Assembly: GCA_036274115.1 (NCBI GenBank)
Contig: DASUGI010000256.1
Coordinates: 1-64,000 of the forward strand
Origin: JADLHS01 sp036274115
Lineage (GTDB): Bacteria; Verrucomicrobiota; Verrucomicrobiia; Limisphaerales; JADLHS01
DNA length: 64,000 bases
Reading direction: 5' to 3'
The stretch's first letter is position 1, and each line of letters begins with the position of its first letter. The notes under the pieces were generated by a model, which saw only the letters and a program-made list of their open reading frames with translations, ran no database searches and was not told where the DNA came from. A program made the translations under genes and the position numbers. Shown piece after piece: positions 40,274 to 49,664 of the stretch.

Positions 40274-42151
40274 ATGTGCGGAATCTGTGCCATTTTTGAT
40301 TTCGAAGGACGACCGATTAAACGGACGCTGCTTGAGGAGATGACGGACACGATCCGGCATCGTGGACCCGACGGCGACGGACGGTTCATCGATGGCGAAG
40401 TGGGGCTGGGTCACCGGCGACTCAGTATTATCGACCTCGGTGGCGGCGGACAACCGATCGGAAATGAGGACGGCAAGTTGCAGGTCGTCTTTAACGGCGA
40501 GATTTATAACTTTGTCGAGTTGCGGACCGAACTGGAGTCGCACGGCCACAAGTTCAAGACGGCTTCAGATACCGAAGTGATCGTTCACGCGTACGAACAA
40601 TGGGGCGTAGATTGTGTAAAGCGTTTCAATGGGATGTTCGCGTTTGCGCTCTGGGACAGCAACAAGCGGGAACTCTTCGTGGCTCGCGACCACTTGGGAA
40701 TCAAGCCGCTTTACTATGTGACGATCGGTCGCCGGCTGTTGATTGCGTCTGAGATTAAAGTGCTGTTGAAGGATTCGGAGTGCCCGAAGGAAATCGATCT
40801 GCAGGCGTTGGCAGAATTGTTTACCTTTCGCTATGTACCCTCGCCGAAAACGTTGTTCAAGGGGATTTTCAAACTGCCGCCCGGTCACGCGATGGTAGCC
40901 AGCAAGAAGGGGCTTTCGGTTATACGATTCTGGAATTGGGTGCCGCAGTTGCGAACCCGCTGGCGCGAGGAGGAATTGATCGAAGAATATCAGACCTTGC
41001 TCGAAGACGCCGTGCGATTGCAGTTGCGCAGCGATGTGCCCCTTGGGCTTTTTCTGAGTTCGGGCATCGATTCCGGTGTGTTGCTCGCGATCATGAGCCG
41101 GCACACCAGCAAGCCAGTCCAGACTTTTACCATCGGCTTCGAGGACGGCGAGAAGACGAACGAAGTCGAAGACGCGAAGGTGATGGCCCGTCAGTTTGGA
41201 GCGGAACATTATTTTCAAATGCTGGCTCCGGACGACTACGCGAAATACTACGAGCGTTACATGTACGACCTGGAAGAACCGGTTGGCAATGAAACGGCGG
41301 CGGCATTTTATTTCGTTTCCAGGATTACGGCCCAAAAGGTGAAAGTGGCGCTGACCGGGCAGGGAGCTGATGAGCCGTGGGCGGGCTACGATCGTTACAA
41401 GGGCGTTAAACTCTCCGAGTACTACAGCAAGCTGCCGAGCGTATTGACCGGCGGCATCGCTCCCGTAGTCGCCAAACTGCCGGGTCGCATGGAGCGACTG
41501 AAGCGTGGTGTGGCTTCCTTGAGTGAACCAGACATGCTCACCCGGTTTGCCAAGGTCTATTCCTTTTTCAGCCCGGAGATGAAGTCGCAGTTGTACAAGA
41601 ACGGACTCAAGGAACAGTTTGATGCCGATGCCCACGGGACGCGACACGCGTTGGGCCGACTGCAAGGAGACGTGAAGCACCTCGATCCGCTCACGCAAAT
41701 GCTCTATGTCGATGTGCGGTCGAATCTCCCGGATGATCTGCTGATGGTGGGCGACAAAACGTCGATGGCCTGTTCACTCGAAGCTCGCGTGCCGTTTCTG
41801 GATTATCGGTTGGTGGAGTTTATCGAGAGCCTGCCGCCGAAATGCAAACTGAACGGGATGAGTGGAAAGTATCTTCACAAAAAGGCGTGCGAAAAATGGC
41901 TGCCACCGGAGGTGGTTTACCGGAAGAAAAAGGGATTTGCGAACCCTATCGAGAACTGGTTTCGCGTTCGCATGCGGACATTTGTCGAGGATTGTTTGCT
42001 GGGGAGTGATTCCGCGATGGGACAATACTTCGACCAGGGCTACATCCGCCGGATTCTCGATTTGGACCGTAGCGGCCGCGAGCAGTATCGCCGGCATATT
42101 TACATGCTCGTCTCGCTCGAATTGTGGCATCGGGCCTTCCGGGTGAAGTGA
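40274..42151 (+). CDS. asnB: Asparagine synthetase-type amidotransferase (first copy)
   Basis: 625 residues. The N-terminal Ntn glutaminase begins with catalytic Cys2 (MCGICAIF) and has RHRGPDGDG and GLGHRRLSIIDL. The C-terminal ATP-pyrophosphatase part has LSSGIDSG and LTGQGADEPWAGY. In exopolysaccharide loci AsnB-like proteins (WbpS and XrtA-associated amidotransferases) are thought to amidate uronic acids rather than make asparagine. That fits the WbpB/WbpD-like genes here but is an inference. Confidence 0.9.
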   Translation: MCGICAIFDFEGRPIKRTLLEEMTDTIRHRGPDGDGRFIDGEVGLGHRRLSIIDLGGGGQPIGNEDGKLQVVFNGEIYNFVELRTELESHGHKFKTASDTEVIVHAYEQWGVDCVKRFNGMFAFALWDSNKRELFVARDHLGIKPLYYVTIGRRLLIASEIKVLLKDSECPKEIDLQALAELFTFRYVPSPKTLFKGIFKLPPGHAMVASKKGLSVIRFWNWVPQLRTRWREEELIEEYQTLLEDAVRLQLRSDVPLGLFLSSGIDSGVLLAIMSRHTSKPVQTFTIGFEDGEKTNEVEDAKVMARQFGAEHYFQMLAPDDYAKYYERYMYDLEEPVGNETAAAFYFVSRITAQKVKVALTGQGADEPWAGYDRYKGVKLSEYYSKLPSVLTGGIAPVVAKLPGRMERLKRGVASLSEPDMLTRFAKVYSFFSPEMKSQLYKNGLKEQFDADAHGTRHALGRLQGDVKHLDPLTQMLYVDVRSNLPDDLLMVGDKTSMACSLEARVPFLDYRLVEFIESLPPKCKLNGMSGKYLHKKACEKWLPPEVVYRKKKGFANPIENWFRVRMRTFVEDCLLGSDSAMGQYFDQGYIRRILDLDRSGREQYRRHIYMLVSLELWHRAFRVK

Positions 42152-42170
42152 GCCGCTTTCGTCGCGCTGC

Positions 42171-43205
42171 ATGAAACTCTCCATTGTTATCATTTGCTGG
42201 AACGACCGGAAGTACCTGGCGACGTGCCTCGAGTCCATTTATGCGTACACGCAAGGGTTGGATTTTGAGATCATTGTAGCCGACAACGGCTCAACGGATG
42301 GCTCGCTGGATTTGGTGCGCGCTCATTTCCCTGAAGTGTTGGTGGTGGAGAACGGTCGCAACATGGGGTTTGGACCCGGGAATAACGGCGGCATTCGTAC
42401 GGCGCGGGGTGAATATGTCTTGCTCCTGAATCCCGATACCTATCTGCGCAGTGGCGCTCTGGAGAAATGGATCGCTTATGCGGACCGTCATCCCCAAGCG
42501 GGAGCGTTTGGCTGTCGGACGCTAAATGAAGACGGCTCACTCCAAATCACCGCGCAGCCACTGCCCACGGTGTTTAGATACTTTTGCAAGGCGATATGTC
42601 TTCGCTGGCCGGGCCTGGTCTTTGACGCGCTTCAAGTGGACAAATACCTGGGTTGGGACGGTTCGACCGACCGCGAGATTGGTTTTCAAGCAGGTTGCAC
42701 GCTGCTGCTCCGCCGCGAACTGCTGCAGCAGCTTGAAGGGTTCGACGAGCGGTTTCATCACCAATACGAAGATGCCGATCTGTGTTGCCGGGTGTGGAAG
42801 GCGGGATACGCGGTGCGGTTTTGTCCCGCTGCCGAGATTGTCCATATCGGCGGCGTGAATCGAGGTGGCTATCCGATCAAGGTGATCCTCGAGACCGAAC
42901 GTGGAAAGTACAAGTATTTCCATAAACATTTTGGGCTGCGTGGCGCGAAGCGATTGCGATGGATTTCGTTATTCGCATTTTCGCTGCGTTATTTGGGATT
43001 TCGACTGCGCGATTTGATCAAAAGCGGGGCGTCGAACCGGAACGAAGTGGAGCTTTATCGCACGCTCCTCAAATGGAACTGGCACTTGGATGCGGAACGC
43101 TTCATTGCTAATGGAACTGAGCCGGACCTCGGTTATGCGCCGCTAATGACCGTGGCTGCAAGCGGGTCGCCGGCCCACGCTGAGAAGTCACTCAGCCGCT
43201 CCTAG
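42171..43205 (+). CDS. Family 2 glycosyltransferase, rhamnosyltransferase-like
   Basis: 344 residues with a GT-A domain: IVIICWNDRKYLATCLESI, VADNGSTDGS, NPDTYLR (DxD-like) and GFDERFHHQYEDADLCCRVWKAGY. This is the pattern of WbbL-like rhamnosyltransferases and fits the dTDP-sugar genes at the head of the locus. The C-terminal 30-60 residues (TLLKWNWHLDAERFI...) are not typical. It starts at ATG 42171. Confidence 0.88.
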   Translation: MKLSIVIICWNDRKYLATCLESIYAYTQGLDFEIIVADNGSTDGSLDLVRAHFPEVLVVENGRNMGFGPGNNGGIRTARGEYVLLLNPDTYLRSGALEKWIAYADRHPQAGAFGCRTLNEDGSLQITAQPLPTVFRYFCKAICLRWPGLVFDALQVDKYLGWDGSTDREIGFQAGCTLLLRRELLQQLEGFDERFHHQYEDADLCCRVWKAGYAVRFCPAAEIVHIGGVNRGGYPIKVILETERGKYKYFHKHFGLRGAKRLRWISLFAFSLRYLGFRLRDLIKSGASNRNEVELYRTLLKWNWHLDAERFIANGTEPDLGYAPLMTVAASGSPAHAEKSLSRS

Positions 43206-43207
43206 CC

Positions 43208-44029
43208 ATGCGCCAATTCAAACTGCTGGTCAGCCTGATGGTCTTCGTGGCGGACGGCGTGTTCGGGACTCTGGGGAGGGTGTTTGGACTCCGTCGGCCG
43301 GCGCGGTGCGTCGTGCTTTTCTATCATTCGGTGATGGACGATCAGCGCGAGGGCTTTGCGCGGCAGATGGACACGGTATTACGACACGCCCGGGTGGTGA
43401 ACCCGGCTACGCCCGCACCATTGGAGCGCGGTGCGAATTACGTCGCTATTACATTCGACGACGCGAATGCCAACATCATCGCCAATGCATTGCCCACCTT
43501 GAGGCAGCGTGGAATCCCGGCCATGATTTTTGTCATCAGTGATCGCCTGGGAGTGATTCCGGATTGGGAGAACTTTGGTCCTGATTACACTCCGGAAGAG
43601 CGAACGATAACCGCTGAACAACTGAGAGCGTTGCCTGCGGATGGGCTGCACTTTGGTTCGCATACGCGGACCCACCCGGTACTGACGAAGCTGGACGAAA
43701 GTAGGGCTCGGGAAGAACTCGTCAATTCGCGCCGTGAATTGGAAGCCCTGCTCGGACGTGACATCCAGGCATTCAGCTTTCCTTACGGTGCGTACAATGA
43801 ACGACTGATTCAACTATGTCGCGAGGCCGGCTACGAGCGGGTGTTTACTACCGATCCGGTTTTCGCGTTCCAACGAAAGGATGATTTTGTTGTGGGACGT
43901 GTTGCTGCCGAGCCGACCGATGGGGGACTGGAGTTCAGATTAAAGGTGGCGGGAGCATACCGTTGGGTGAAAGCCGCGTCGGATCTTAAGCAAAAGCTGC
44001 GGGGACTGCTGGCAGGCGCATCGGCGTAA
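43208..44029 (+). CDS. Polysaccharide deacetylase (NodB/CE4 family)
   Basis: 273 residues with an N-terminal membrane anchor or signal (LLVSLMVFVADGVFGTLG), then the CE4 motifs VAITFDDANANI (catalytic Asp; TFDD), HFGSHTRTHPVL (metal HxxxH) and FPYGAYN. CE4 enzymes remove N-acetyl (or O-acetyl) groups from sugar polymers using a divalent metal. The location inside the synthesis locus suggests it trims the repeat unit or polymer. It begins two bases after the previous stop. Confidence 0.9.
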   Translation: MRQFKLLVSLMVFVADGVFGTLGRVFGLRRPARCVVLFYHSVMDDQREGFARQMDTVLRHARVVNPATPAPLERGANYVAITFDDANANIIANALPTLRQRGIPAMIFVISDRLGVIPDWENFGPDYTPEERTITAEQLRALPADGLHFGSHTRTHPVLTKLDESRAREELVNSRRELEALLGRDIQAFSFPYGAYNERLIQLCREAGYERVFTTDPVFAFQRKDDFVVGRVAAEPTDGGLEFRLKVAGAYRWVKAASDLKQKLRGLLAGASA

Positions 44030-44053
44030 GCTGGACACGCCGCGTGCGACTTC

Positions 44054-45148
44054 ATGGTGCAGATAAAGACATACACCATCGCCGACCTGCGCCAAAGGTT
44101 GGCGTGCGGCACGTGGTTTGAAGGAAACCCGATTCCGGTGACCCGCGAGCGTGTCTGGTCACAAGTAAACAATCCCAGGGCCGACGATGCTGACGTTGCG
44201 CTTCTGGTTGCTACAGAAAACGAGATGGTGATCGCGCATTTAGGCATTGTGCCGGATTTTGTTTTTGCTGGAGGGCAGAAACTGAAGATCGGTTGGTTGA
44301 CGGCATGGTGGGCGAATCCCGACAGGAAATATTCCGGCACCGGAATGATGCTGATGATGCGTGCGATGGGGTTCTACAAAGCTGGTGTCGGGGCCTCTGG
44401 TTTTTCCAATGATGCCAAGGCGGTTTACAGCGCCACCAAGCGGTTCAAAACAGTTCAGGAATTACGGGGGATGACCGCGTTTGCCCGATTTGATCTCGCA
44501 AATCTTCTGCCGAAGCGACTACCCGTGCTGGCCAAAGTGCGCTGGCTGCTGGCTGGCGCGGACGCGCTGGCAAATGGGCTGGTACTACTGCGGCAATGCC
44601 TGTGGCGTCGCGGCAATGCACTGCCCGCGGATGTGAAGATTGAATACGTTCCGGCGTTGGATGCGGAGGCGAATGCTTTTTTGGAGCAGCACGCGGAGAA
44701 TCAACTTTCCCGCCGCGGATCTCGGGAGGTGAATTGGATTGCCAACCACTCCTGGATGACCATTGCCCCTTTGCTTCCTCCACCGTCATTCCGATTTGAT
44801 ACGACAGCGCGGACTCATCGTAATTTGCTGCTCAAAGTCCGGCGGGAGCAGCGGTTGGTGGCAGTATTGCATTTGAGCATGATTGACGATCACCTGATCC
44901 TTCCGACGTGTTGTCATGACCAGGAGGCGGAACTCACTGCGCGGATTATTGGAAATCATCTCGTGGCGATGCGGCTCAAGCGGATAACGACATTCCGACG
45001 CGATTTGCTGGAGTGTTTTGAGCGATCAGGTTTTCCATGGGTGGCCCGGAAAGAGCGAGTGCGCCCGTGGATCTTGTCCGGCCCAGCCGGGGAGATTGCG
45101 CGAGTGGGTGTGCAGGACGGTGATGGTGATTGTGCGTTTACGGTCTGA
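44054..45148 (+). CDS. GNAT-like acyltransferase of polysaccharide locus
   Basis: 364 residues. The first half has a GNAT-like core (VALLVATENEMVIAHLGIVPDFVFAGGQKLKIGWLTAWWANPDRKYSGTGMMLMMRA, with a possible acyl-CoA pocket at KYSGTGMMLM); the second half has no clear match but repeats beta strands. Its place just before FkbH-ACP-VOC makes it the best candidate to move an acyl group from the carrier protein to a sugar amine left by the neighbouring deacetylase. That role is inferred only from order. Confidence 0.65.
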   Translation: MVQIKTYTIADLRQRLACGTWFEGNPIPVTRERVWSQVNNPRADDADVALLVATENEMVIAHLGIVPDFVFAGGQKLKIGWLTAWWANPDRKYSGTGMMLMMRAMGFYKAGVGASGFSNDAKAVYSATKRFKTVQELRGMTAFARFDLANLLPKRLPVLAKVRWLLAGADALANGLVLLRQCLWRRGNALPADVKIEYVPALDAEANAFLEQHAENQLSRRGSREVNWIANHSWMTIAPLLPPPSFRFDTTARTHRNLLLKVRREQRLVAVLHLSMIDDHLILPTCCHDQEAELTARIIGNHLVAMRLKRITTFRRDLLECFERSGFPWVARKERVRPWILSGPAGEIARVGVQDGDGDCAFTV

Positions 45149-45163
45149 GAAAGGCAGGTAGCA

Positions 45164-46858
45164 ATGTTTCATTGGGCATTTGTATCAAACTCGACGGTCG
45201 CGCCGCTCGTGCCGCGACTGAAGAAAGAACTCAGCGCGCGGAAGCTCGAATGTAAATTTCATATTACTGAGCATGGCAATCTGGCAGCGCAGGTGTTTCA
45301 GGCAAACAGCGACCTGTATCGATTCAAGCCGGATTTGACGGTCATCTATCTCGATCTCGCTCAGATTCGTTCCGGTCTTGAGCATTCCCTGGCATTGGAA
45401 AAACCCGAGGTTCGTGAATCGGTGGTTGCGGAAACGGTGGCGCATGTGGCGGAGGTAATCAAAGCCATCCGGACCCGCAACCAAGGCACGATTCTCGTAA
45501 ATACCTTTACCGTTCTGCCGCGGACGGCGCTGGGGATTGGTATGGATCCGGTTTATCGCCGTGCGATTCGCCAGATCAACCAGCGCATCTACGAAACGGC
45601 AAGCGATTTGCCGCAGTGTCACGTCTATGACCTGGAGAGCCTTTGGGCTGAGGCCGGCTTTCAGGCCTATGATCGGCGATTCGAGTTTATGGCCCAGTTT
45701 CCGTTCGGTCCGACCATGCAACAATTGCTGGTGACTGAGTGGATGCGTTATTTCCGGGCGCTGCAGGGTCTGTCGCGCAAGTGCGTTGTGCTTGATCTGG
45801 ATAACACGCTTTGGGGCGGCATTCTCGGAGAAGATGGCGCGGACGGCATCCGAATCGGCGATACCCCCGCGGGCCGTCCTTATTTGCGATTTCAACAGGC
45901 GTTGAAGGCTTTGAGCAAGCGCGGCGTCCTGCTGGCAATCAACAGCAAGAACAACCTCACGGACGTGTTGCCGATATTGCGGGACCATCCGGAAATGGTC
46001 CTCCGCGAAAGTGACTTTGCGGCGATGCAGGTCAATTGGGATGACAAGGCCACGAACTTAAGCCGCTTGAGCAAGGATTTGAACATCGGCCTGGGACATA
46101 TGGTATTCCTCGACGACAGCGCTTCGGAGCGCGGTTGGGTGCGCGAGCGGTTGCCCGAAGTGCTCGTCCCGGAAATGCCGCGTGAGGCATCGGGTTACCT
46201 GGACGTTCTGAATCATTGCGAACTGGACACGTTGACGGTTACCGCGGAAGACCTCAAACGCGCCAAAATGTATTGGGAAGAGAAGCAGCGGCGCGAGTTG
46301 CAGGCGGAAGCGCCCTCCTTTGAGCAGTTCCTCGAGAAACTGAATCTGTCAGTGAAGGTCGAGTTGTTACGGCCTGAACTGCTGGACCGGGCAACGCAAC
46401 TCTGCCAACGAACCAATCAGTTCAACCTCACCACGCGCCGCCACAGTGCGGATCATCTGAAACGCGTTGCCGAATCACCCAACAGTGCGGTGCTGCTCAT
46501 GAATGCCGCGGACCGTTTTGGGGATTACGGATGGTCCGGTCTGGCGATCGTGGAGGCCCGAGAGCAAACTTTGTTTGTGGAGTCGTTTTTGATGAGCTGC
46601 CGGGTGATGGGCAAGAATGCGGAGTTCGCCTTTCTGTCCGGCGTGTTGCAGTGGGCAAAACAGAAGCAATGTTTGCAAATTCGCGGCCAGTTCATTCCAA
46701 CGGCGAAGAACGCTCCGTGCAAAGATTTCCTGGCGCGTTGCGGCTTTCAAGCCAACGGCAGCAACGGGGAGCAATGGTTCGGCGCGGAAATTGCGAACTT
46801 GCCGTTGCCGCGGGTCGATTATATAGACCTCGCCGTCGATTTAGTTACCAAGTCATGA
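45164..46858 (+). CDS. FkbH-like HAD-IIIC family protein
   Basis: 564 residues. An N-terminal SGNH-like region (about 1-200) is followed by an HAD domain with VVLDLDNTLWGGILGEDG (DxDxT at about 210), LAINSKNN and FLDDSASER. FkbH-family proteins load a glyceryl group from 1,3-bisphosphoglycerate onto an acyl carrier protein. The C-terminal third (about 400-560) has a GNAT-like layout (QRTNQFNLTTRRHS, SCRVMGKNAEFAFL). The next gene is an acyl carrier protein, overlapping by four bases, which supports the call. Confidence 0.9.
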   Translation: MFHWAFVSNSTVAPLVPRLKKELSARKLECKFHITEHGNLAAQVFQANSDLYRFKPDLTVIYLDLAQIRSGLEHSLALEKPEVRESVVAETVAHVAEVIKAIRTRNQGTILVNTFTVLPRTALGIGMDPVYRRAIRQINQRIYETASDLPQCHVYDLESLWAEAGFQAYDRRFEFMAQFPFGPTMQQLLVTEWMRYFRALQGLSRKCVVLDLDNTLWGGILGEDGADGIRIGDTPAGRPYLRFQQALKALSKRGVLLAINSKNNLTDVLPILRDHPEMVLRESDFAAMQVNWDDKATNLSRLSKDLNIGLGHMVFLDDSASERGWVRERLPEVLVPEMPREASGYLDVLNHCELDTLTVTAEDLKRAKMYWEEKQRRELQAEAPSFEQFLEKLNLSVKVELLRPELLDRATQLCQRTNQFNLTTRRHSADHLKRVAESPNSAVLLMNAADRFGDYGWSGLAIVEAREQTLFVESFLMSCRVMGKNAEFAFLSGVLQWAKQKQCLQIRGQFIPTAKNAPCKDFLARCGFQANGSNGEQWFGAEIANLPLPRVDYIDLAVDLVTKS

Positions 46859-47106
46859 ATGATACCCTATCCGAAGTTAAGGACCTGATCGCGTCCACGT
46901 TCAGCATTCCCCGGGAGAGCGTTGCGGACAACAGCTCCGGCCAAACGATCGAGCAGTGGGATTCTGTCGGACACATCAATCTGGTGATGGCGGTGGAGCA
47001 GAAGTTCGGTGTCTCGTTCACGATGGATGAAATAGTGCACTTGCGGGATGTCGGTGCCATCTGTCGAGCCGTGACGGAGAAAGCCGGGAAGCCGACCTCT
47101 GCGTGA
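46855..47106 (+). CDS. Acyl carrier protein
   Basis: 83 residues, normal ACP size. The phosphopantetheine attachment site is Ser37 in WDSVGHINLVM (DSL-type motif). It overlaps FkbH by ATGA and the VOC gene by GTGA, so the trio is translationally coupled. Known ACPs in such trios hold a glyceryl or methoxymalonyl-type unit; here it may supply an acyl decoration for the polymer. Confidence 0.93.
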   Translation: MNDTLSEVKDLIASTFSIPRESVADNSSGQTIEQWDSVGHINLVMAVEQKFGVSFTMDEIVHLRDVGAICRAVTEKAGKPTSA

Positions 47107-47534
47107 AACCCGACGCTTTAAAGATCCATCATCTTGGCGTCGCCACTGCCGACCTGGCTGCGGCACAGACATTTTATCAAGAGACGCTCGGCTTTGCCCT
47201 GGAGTCAGGGCCTTTTGATGATCCGATTCAGAAGGTGCGGGTTTGCTTCCTGAGGCGGCCGGGGAACGATGAGTGTGTTGTTGAATTGATTATGCCGTTG
47301 GACCCTTCATCACCGGTCGGCGGCTATCTCTCCAAAGGGCTGGGCGCTTATCACATTTGTTATGAAGTGGCTGACCTTGAGGAAGCCCAGATTGAGCTGA
47401 GATCACGAAAATGCCTTCCAGTTAGCGCCCCCGTCCCGGCCGTGGCGTTCGGCGGCCGCAAGATTGCATGGTGGTTTACGCCGACGAAACATCTTATCGA
47501 AATCGTGGAGGCTGATGCATCAGCCGTTGGATGA
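47103..47534 (+). CDS. VOC/glyoxalase-family protein
   Basis: 143 residues, a single vicinal-oxygen-chelate module: IHHLGVATADLAAAQTFYQETLGF, VVELIMPLD and ICYEVADLEEAQIEL, with metal-ligand candidates His10, Glu61-type and Glu137 (LIEIVEA). The pattern resembles methylmalonyl-CoA epimerase and similar isomerases. Within an FkbH-ACP-VOC trio it probably acts on the carrier-bound acyl unit (epimerase or oxygenase); this is inferred from order. It starts at GTG 47103. Confidence 0.85.
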   Translation: MKPDALKIHHLGVATADLAAAQTFYQETLGFALESGPFDDPIQKVRVCFLRRPGNDECVVELIMPLDPSSPVGGYLSKGLGAYHICYEVADLEEAQIELRSRKCLPVSAPVPAVAFGGRKIAWWFTPTKHLIEIVEADASAVG

Positions 47535-47574
47535 TTCCGCTGGCGGTAACTCTTCTCTCTGATCGAACCCTCGC

Positions 47575-49497
47575 ATGTGTGGCATCGTAGGCAAACTCAA
47601 TTTTGACGGGCAGCCGGTTGATCCCGCTTTGATCGAACGGATGACGGAAGTCATCACTCATCGAGGACCGGATGGGACCGGGAAATATGTTTCCGGCCCG
47701 GTCGGCCTGGGACATCGCCGCCTTTCGATCATCGATCTACGTCCCACCGGAGCACAGCCGATGTGCAACGAAGATCGAACGGTCTGGATCACCTTCAACG
47801 GGGAGATTTACAATTATCTCGAATTGCGCGAGGAACTGCTCGCCAAGGGGCATCAATTCACTTCGACCACGGACACCGAGGTAATCGTGCACTTGTATGA
47901 GGAACTTGGGAGCGAGTGTGTTACCCGGTTGCGCGGCATGTTTGCCTTTGCGATTTGGGATGAAAAGAAAAGGGAGCTGTTCCTGGCACGCGACCGGGTC
48001 GGTATCAAGCCGCTGTACTATGCAAATACCGGCAAGTCGCTGGTGTTCGGATCAGAGATCAAGTCACTGCTGATCGATTCTTCCATTGCGCGTGAGGTGA
48101 ACCCCCGCGCGATTGATCGTTTCCTCACCTATTACTACCTGCCCGGGAACGAAACGATGATCAAAGGTCTCTCCAAGCTGGAGCCCGGACATAGTTTGAT
48201 GGTTCGGGGCGATACGGTAACGGACCGCGAATACTGGGATTTGAAATTCGACGGAGAGAGTCGGTGGGGCCGAATCGAAGACGCGGTTGACGCGCTTCAA
48301 AAGCTGCTCTCGCGAACCGTCAAGGACCACATGATCAGCGATGTGCCGGTCGGGGTGCTGGCCAGCGGTGGGGTTGATTCGACGGGCGTTCTTCGGTTTG
48401 CTGCGGATCATTCCACCAAGCCGCTCAACACGTTTACTGTGGGCTTTGCCGGAGCGAGCTTTGCTGACGAACGGCCCTATGCGCGTCTGGCCTCAAAGCG
48501 TTTTGGGACGGTTCATCACGATTTGACGGTGACGGCGCAGGATTTCCGGGATTTTCTGCCGAAGTACGTCTGGCACATGGAAGAACCAGTGTGCGAACCG
48601 CCGGCAATCAGTTTGTACTTCGTTTCCAGGCTCGCGCGTGAGTGTGGGGTCAAAGTGCTGTTGTCGGGTGAAGGTGGAGATGAAGCGTTCGCGGGATACA
48701 CTCGATATCGGAATGTGCTTTGGCTGGAGCGCTTAAAATCCATGTTCGGACCAGCGCGGGGACTTTTGTCTGCAGGGCTCAGGACTGGGGAATTGGTGAC
48801 GGGTAAGGATCTTCGGCAATACCGCAATTACGTAAGCACACCGCTTTCGCAGTATTACTACGGCGTGTCCGCAACGCCGGAGACGCCGTTCAATCAGCAA
48901 AAAGCAGCCCTCTACACCGAGGATTTCCGTGCCTCGCTGGGAACGCTGGATCTGGGCCAACCCACGCGCCGATTGTTCGAGCGTGTTGGCGAAAAACAGT
49001 TATTGCAACAAATGCTGTACGTGGACACGAAGTCCTGGTTGCCCGATGATCTTTTGGTCAAGGCGGACAAGATGACGATGGCGACTTCGGTCGAGCTGCG
49101 CGTCCCGTTGCTGGATCATCAAGTTTTGGAATTTGCGGCCACTCTGCCCTCGGAATTTAAAGTGGAAGGGCGCTCGTGCAAACGGGTACTTCGTAGGGCA
49201 TTGGAGAGTTCGGTTCCATCGGAGATCTTGACGCGCAAGAAAGCGGGTTTTCCCCTGCCATACGACCGTTGGCTCAAAAATGAGCTGAAGGATTTTGTTA
49301 ATGACACGATCCTTTCACCTAACGCTGCACTGGGTTCGTACTTTGAACGCTCGCACGTCAGAAAAATGGTAGAGGCACAACAGCGCTATTTGGCCGATGA
49401 CCGGAACGGATCAAAAACCCAGCACGCTTTGGATTATTCCAGGGAAGTATTTGGCCTCCTGGTTCTTGAACTTTGGCATAAGCAGTTTTGTTCTTAA
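47575..49497 (+). CDS. asnB: Asparagine synthetase-type amidotransferase (second copy)
   Basis: 640 residues. It starts with catalytic Cys2 (MCGIVGKL) and has RGPDGTGKYV, LASGGVDSTG, LSGEGGDEAFAGY and WLPDDLLVKADKMTMATS. It is clearly distinct from the first copy (for example, LSGEGGDEAF here against LTGQGADEPW there), so the two are old paralogues, not a recent duplication. Two AsnB-type enzymes in one polysaccharide locus suggest two amidated residues or different acceptors. It ends the tightly packed part of the locus. Confidence 0.9.
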   Translation: MCGIVGKLNFDGQPVDPALIERMTEVITHRGPDGTGKYVSGPVGLGHRRLSIIDLRPTGAQPMCNEDRTVWITFNGEIYNYLELREELLAKGHQFTSTTDTEVIVHLYEELGSECVTRLRGMFAFAIWDEKKRELFLARDRVGIKPLYYANTGKSLVFGSEIKSLLIDSSIAREVNPRAIDRFLTYYYLPGNETMIKGLSKLEPGHSLMVRGDTVTDREYWDLKFDGESRWGRIEDAVDALQKLLSRTVKDHMISDVPVGVLASGGVDSTGVLRFAADHSTKPLNTFTVGFAGASFADERPYARLASKRFGTVHHDLTVTAQDFRDFLPKYVWHMEEPVCEPPAISLYFVSRLARECGVKVLLSGEGGDEAFAGYTRYRNVLWLERLKSMFGPARGLLSAGLRTGELVTGKDLRQYRNYVSTPLSQYYYGVSATPETPFNQQKAALYTEDFRASLGTLDLGQPTRRLFERVGEKQLLQQMLYVDTKSWLPDDLLVKADKMTMATSVELRVPLLDHQVLEFAATLPSEFKVEGRSCKRVLRRALESSVPSEILTRKKAGFPLPYDRWLKNELKDFVNDTILSPNAALGSYFERSHVRKMVEAQQRYLADDRNGSKTQHALDYSREVFGLLVLELWHKQFCS

Positions 49498-49664
49498 GTC
49501 CTTTGGGAGAAAGCAATGGCATTCGGAAAGGAGACGGGCGGAGTTCAGATATTGAACACAGATTGGTCATTTCGTTTCTGATGGAAGTTCAGCGATGATT
49601 CAAAGTCTCGCTGTGCTGCTGGATCGATATGGAGCCAAAACACGTATAGAGAGGAGCTTGCAAC

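Noticed and set aside
49516..49581. 21-codon ORF with GGGAG site after the second asnB
   Set aside because: A plausible ribosome binding site, but no coupling to the following gene and no recognisable sequence; too weak to call.
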